34,103 nucleotides of DNA, taken from a virus. The stretch spans positions 1 through 34,103 of IMG/VR virus record IMGVR_UViG_3300048033_000157; one strand, 5' to 3'. Shown one piece after another: positions 31,957 through 34,103 of the stretch; position 1 is the stretch's first letter; each line of letters starts with the position of its first letter. A model generated the notes under the pieces. It was not told the origin of the DNA. It was given only the letters and a program-made list of their open reading frames with translations, and did not search any database. The position numbers and the translations under genes are program-made.

Positions 31957-32248
31957 CTATGATCTGAATCAGAACGGAAAGATCGACGCCGACGAGCGAG
32001 AGCTTATGCTTGAGGATCGTCGCTTGCGCATGGAAGATGCGGATCACAAGCGAGATGCTCAACTTAGAATGACTTGGTTTGCTTTGTTTGGGTTGCTGAT
32101 TTATCCGGTCGGCATTGTTGCGGCAGATATGTACGGATACGACACAACAGGGCAGCTTCTTGCTGACATCGCACCCACATACTTCATAGCAATCAGCGGG
32201 TTGGTTGCTGCCTTCTTTGGGTTCAGTGCGATGGGGGCTAAGAAATGA
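31949..32248 (+). CDS. EF-hand plus two-transmembrane holin-like protein
   Basis: The 99-aa protein opens with a canonical EF-hand loop, DLNQNGKIDADE (D5, N7, N9, G10, I12, D13, E16). A charged helix follows (RELMLEDRRLRMEDADHKRDAQLR). Two hydrophobic segments come next (FALFGLLIYPVGIVAADM and FIAISGLVAAFFGFSAMGA), ending KK. Two helices, a charged soluble part and neighbours in the lysis cassette suggest a holin or holin regulator. The loop could bind calcium, an uncommon feature in a lysis protein. It overlaps the next start as ATGA. Confidence 0.75.
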   Translation: MTDYDLNQNGKIDADERELMLEDRRLRMEDADHKRDAQLRMTWFALFGLLIYPVGIVAADMYGYDTTGQLLADIAPTYFIAISGLVAAFFGFSAMGAKK

Positions 32249-32589
32249 TTGGTCAAATAGTAGGATCGCTTGGCAGTTTGGCTGCTAGTTATATTGATGG
32301 GAAGACTGCCGTCAAAAAGGCTGAAGCTGAGACCAAGATGAAAATCGCCACTGGTGAGATAGGCTGGGAGCAAGCTGCGATACAAGCCAGTAATAATTCT
32401 TGGAAAGATGAGGCATGGACCATAGCCTTTATAGCTATAATTGTATGCTCATTCGTGCCTCCGCTTCAGCCCTATATGAAAGAGGGCTTCGCTAATATTG
32501 AAGCTGCGCCTCAGTGGTTTCAATGGAGCTGTTATGCCAGTATAGCTGCCAGCTTTGGAATTAGAACAATGAGAGGATTCAAACGATGA
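32245..32589 (+). CDS. Putative holin (three-helix type)
   Basis: The 114-aa protein begins with a weakly hydrophobic segment (IGQIVGSLGSLAASYI), then a charged helix. WKDEAWTIAFIAIIVCSFVPPLQPYM follows, and a last hydrophobic segment (WFQWSCYASIAASFGI) before a basic tail (RTMRGFKR). The WKDE..t..f..p...F.P pattern with W..w......s.G resembles phage holins of the GTA/3TM type. It lies directly before the endolysin and overlaps it by ATGA. It would permeabilise the inner membrane at the end of infection. Confidence 0.75.
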   Translation: MIGQIVGSLGSLAASYIDGKTAVKKAEAETKMKIATGEIGWEQAAIQASNNSWKDEAWTIAFIAIIVCSFVPPLQPYMKEGFANIEAAPQWFQWSCYASIAASFGIRTMRGFKR

Positions 32590-33041
32590 GTTACAAGTTA
32601 GGCAAGCGCAGTCTTGATAGGCTGATTGGTGTTGATGAGCGTATGGTTGCTGTTGTTAAGTATGCAATCAATGTTACCAAGCAAGACTTCTCTGTGATAT
32701 GTGGGCTGCGCACCATCGAAGAGCAAAGGGCTCTTGTTGCTAAGGGGGCTAGTCAAACAATGAAGTCAAAGCATATTGATGGCCTGGCTGTAGACCTTAT
32801 GGCTTACGTTGACGGTGGTCGGTGGGAGCTTAATCTTTATGACGAGATTGCTGACGCTATGTCAGAGGCCGCGCGTGAGGTGGATGTTCCTATTCGTTGG
32901 GGTGCGGCCTGGTCTGTGCCTAACATTGCTCAGTACGATGAGGGCAATATGGAAGATGCAATGAATAGTTATATTGATTTGCGTAGGTCGCAGGGTCGCA
33001 GGCCATTCATTGACGGCCCCCACTTTGAACTAATGACATAG
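32586..33041 (+). CDS. Endolysin, M15-family peptidase
   Basis: The 151-aa protein has zinc-peptidase motifs of the M15 family: SKHIDGLAVDL (H63, D70 as metal ligands) and DGPHFEL (D144 as general base region, H146 as third ligand). VICGLRTIEEQRAL precedes them as usual. Members of this family, such as the phage T5 endolysin, cleave the L-Ala-D-Glu bond of peptidoglycan. There is no signal peptide or SAR anchor, so export depends on the holin encoded immediately upstream. The protein has only the catalytic domain, typical of phages of Gram-negative hosts. Confidence 0.9.
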   Translation: MSYKLGKRSLDRLIGVDERMVAVVKYAINVTKQDFSVICGLRTIEEQRALVAKGASQTMKSKHIDGLAVDLMAYVDGGRWELNLYDEIADAMSEAAREVDVPIRWGAAWSVPNIAQYDEGNMEDAMNSYIDLRRSQGRRPFIDGPHFELMT

Positions 33042-33052
33042 GAGATAGAGAC

Positions 33053-33223
33053 ATGGCTAAAGATGGTTTGTACTCAAATATTCACAAAAAGAAAAAGCGG
33101 ATCGCCGCTGGATCTGGAGAGAAGATGCGCAAGCCCGGTTCACCAGGCGCACCAACTGCCCAGGCCTTCAAGGACAGCGAGAAGACCGCGAAGAAAAAAA
33201 CCATAATGACCAGTAAGGCTTAA
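33053..33223 (+). CDS. Small basic protein (56 aa)
   Basis: ATG 33053 follows GGAG eight bases upstream. The product is strongly basic: MAKDGLYSNIHKKKKRI, then AAGSGEKMRKPGSPGAPTAQAF and KTAKKKTIMTSKA. I recall near-identical small proteins (GLY.NI..K..RI..GSGEKMRKPG) in many marine phages, without function. DNA or RNA binding is plausible from the charge only. It lies 11 bases after the endolysin. Confidence 0.72.
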   Translation: MAKDGLYSNIHKKKKRIAAGSGEKMRKPGSPGAPTAQAFKDSEKTAKKKTIMTSKA

Positions 33224-33224
33224 C

Positions 33225-33437
33225 ATGAGCAGGCCACCAGAAAGAACCGGCAACAGTGGCCGGCGTGCAGCGTTCCTGCAACGCATGGGGAACATGCCTG
33301 GGCCGACAAAGAAGAAGGACGGTACAGACACACCGCTCCTTAAATCTTTGAAAGCTTGGGGCGCATCATCGAAGGGCGAAGCCGTTGCAAAAGGCAAGCG
33401 AATTTCCATGATGAATAAAAAGAAAAACAGCGCATAA
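33225..33437 (+). CDS. Small basic protein (70 aa), last rightward gene
   Basis: ATG 33225 lies one base after the previous stop. The product is basic and flexible (MSRPPERTGNSGRRAAFLQRMG, TKKKDGTDTPLLKSLKAWG, GKRISMMNKKKNSA). It shares its composition with the 56-aa neighbour, so both may be DNA-associated or virion-associated small proteins. Its stop codon lies inside the hairpin at 33428-33463, which marks the end of the rightward operon. Confidence 0.62.
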   Translation: MSRPPERTGNSGRRAAFLQRMGNMPGPTKKKDGTDTPLLKSLKAWGASSKGEAVAKGKRISMMNKKKNSA

Positions 33438-33463
33438 AAAGCTTGAAGCAATTTTATGCGCTG
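33428..33463. terminator. 12-bp hairpin overlapping the last rightward stop codon
   Basis: CAGCGCATAAAA (33428-33439) and TTTTATGCGCTG (33452-33463) are perfect inverted copies with a 12-base loop. The A and T runs lie inside the stem, so it is not a textbook U-tract terminator. Its place between convergent operons fits a bidirectional terminator. Confidence 0.6.
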
Positions 33464-33476
33464 CTATAAATCTCTG

Positions 33477-33588
33477 GTGAGTGGCTATCATCACAATACA
33501 AATCGCTTTGTCCCAATTGGGCGGTTGTTTACTCGGATGACGTTGCTGCCAAAAGGCGCCAATCTTTTAAATATCAACGGCCACTCAC
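33477..33588. ncRNA. Possible structured RNA or inverted-repeat element between convergent genes
   Basis: GTGAGTGGC (33477-33485) and GCCACTCAC (33580-33588) could close a 112-base element. Inside, ACAAA/TTTGT (33498-33511) makes a hairpin with loop TCGC. CCC/GGG (33512-33521) stacks directly on it, and GCC/GGC with loop AAAA (around 33548-33557) makes another. No reading frame fits. An RNA domain, a protein-binding site or a leftward 3' end are all possible. No tRNA-like T-arm or CCA end is present. Confidence 0.35.
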
Positions 33589-33594
33589 ACGACT

Positions 33595-33705
33595 TCAAAA
33601 TATTACAGCGACTAGCGCCATGAGGCCGGCTCCAGAAACAAATCCTACAAGGGCGCCGACCAGGCCAGCTATGTGGATCTCATGTTCTGTGAATTTACTT
33701 TTCAT
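33595..33705 (-). CDS. Small single-pass membrane protein (36 aa)
   Basis: ATG (33705-33703) lies within the end of the upstream leftward gene, overlapping it by 11 bases. GGGAGATGATG upstream on the minus strand supplies a ribosome site. The product starts MKSKFTEHEIHIAGL, continues in one hydrophobic helix (VGALVGFVSGAGLMALVAVIF) and ends with it. Small-residue motifs (GxxxG-like) suggest helix packing. It mirrors the small membrane gene at 52-144 in layout. Function unknown. Confidence 0.6.
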   Translation of the reverse strand: MKSKFTEHEIHIAGLVGALVGFVSGAGLMALVAVIF

Positions 33706-33964
33706 TTGTCATCATCTCCCCTGCCAATGCAGCATAACCGCAAATATCTGTCCATGTATCATCTTTGCTTGGTGACGTTAATGTACGCTGCACCTTGCTC
33801 AGTATATACATATTGGCAACGTCCATAGGGCTGACAGCCACATCAAGATAAGATGTCCAAAGTTGAGCAATGCGCTTGAACGATTCATCTGCCGGCCCAT
33901 AATCGTCCGCCCTTTCGGTGCTGATTATGCGCGCGGCTTCTTTCAGTATTTCATTTCTTGTCAT
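33695..33964 (-). CDS. DUF6378-like phage protein
   Basis: ATG 33964-33962 follows GAAAGAAGG seven bases upstream; a longer in-frame extension to 34036 overlaps another gene and is rejected. The 89-aa product (NEILKEAARIISTERADDYGPADESFKRIAQLWTSYL, PMDVANMYILSKVQRTL, DTWTDICGYAALAGE) shows the ERAddYG...f..iA.lWs.yl, D......lK..R and D...D..GYa......E pattern of a widespread phage family I know as DUF6378. Its acidic residues recall all-alpha nucleotide pyrophosphatases (MazG-like), a possible but unproven function. It is in the leftward set. Confidence 0.8.
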   Translation of the reverse strand: MTRNEILKEAARIISTERADDYGPADESFKRIAQLWTSYLDVAVSPMDVANMYILSKVQRTLTSPSKDDTWTDICGYAALAGEMMTNEK

Positions 33965-34103
33965 TTTTAAACCTTCTTTCGATCCCGTCACGCGGTAGAT
34001 TGTATTGCTTGACGGCCCGATCATAAGCGATCTCACTTATGTGCAGAACGTCCATGATTTGTGATTTTTTCAAGTCTAACTTGAGCAGGTAATTAACAGA
34101 CCA
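33951..34103 (-). CDS. Partial helix-turn-helix-like protein (C-terminal part, cut by window edge)
   Basis: A frame enters from the right edge and gives 50 residues, ending at TGA 33953-33951, 14 bases into the next gene. It contains LKKSQIMDVLHISEIAYDRAVKQYNLPRDGI, a helix-turn-helix-like pattern (residues split here as LKKSQIMDVLHISEI and AYDRAVKQYNLPRDGI), and a basic end (RRFKNDKK). It is probably a small DNA-binding regulator. The piece at 1-55 would supply the N-terminus if the genome closes on itself. The start is not in the window. Confidence 0.6.
   Translation of the reverse strand, partial: WSVNYLLKLDLKKSQIMDVLHISEIAYDRAVKQYNLPRDGIERRFKNDKK

Noticed and set aside
1-34103. Lysogeny functions (integrase, excisionase, CI-like repressor)
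   Set aside because: No tyrosine or serine recombinase motifs and no full-size repressor were seen; only a small HTH-like fragment at the edges.

Overview
The window is almost entirely one short-tailed (podovirus, T7-like morphology) dsDNA bacteriophage genome. The structural block follows the T7 order: terminase, portal/connector, scaffold, capsid, tail tubes A and B, internal virion proteins, tail fibre, lysis. The replication module is not T7-like: no RNA polymerase, DNA polymerase, integrase, excisionase or repressor is visible. This suggests a lytic phage that uses the host RNA polymerase and replicative polymerase. Gene types such as the paired tail fibres, the EF-hand/transmembrane lysis protein and the Bbp19-like protein remind me of phages of marine Alphaproteobacteria. 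That host guess comes from memory and is not proven by the sequence.

Layout. (1) 1-352 and 33595-34103 hold small leftward genes at both edges. A helix-turn-helix-like gene is cut by both edges, so the window is probably a circularly permuted or closed genome and these genes form one leftward operon. (2) 353-490 is a divergent control region with four copies of a TTGCTAGCAA palindrome. (3) 491-5564 is the rightward early/replication operon: small possible regulator, RuvC-like resolvase, Cas4/RecB-type PD-(D/E)XK nuclease, SSB-like protein, primase-helicase fusion, a repeat-rich candidate origin, and a protein ending in the SSB-type tail DDDIPF. (4) 5626-5665 is a strong terminator followed at once by an extended -10 promoter. 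(5) 5689-9184 is the packaging block (small and large terminase, a GNAT acetyltransferase, small proteins), including a C-rich tract that could be a packaging site. (6) 9184-24107 covers head, connector, tail tube and ejection proteins. (7) 24107-31014 encodes three tail-fibre or adhesin proteins with coiled repeats, a polyglycine domain, a LamG-like domain and two five-repeat propeller-like arrays. (8) 31017-33437 is the lysis cassette (holin-like membrane proteins, M15 endolysin) and small basic proteins. (9) 33428-33588 is non-coding with two inverted repeats, between convergent operons.

How it works together. Host RNA polymerase would start divergent early transcription under control of the operator array. 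The primase-helicase, SSB-like protein, SSB-tail protein, RuvC and PD-(D/E)XK nuclease would initiate and process replication at the repeat cluster near 4.8-5.0 kb, borrowing host SSB partners and polymerase. The packaging and structural genes follow from the promoter at 5.66 kb. Nearly all genes are head-to-tail with 1-4 base overlaps (ATGA, TAATG), so translational coupling is pervasive.
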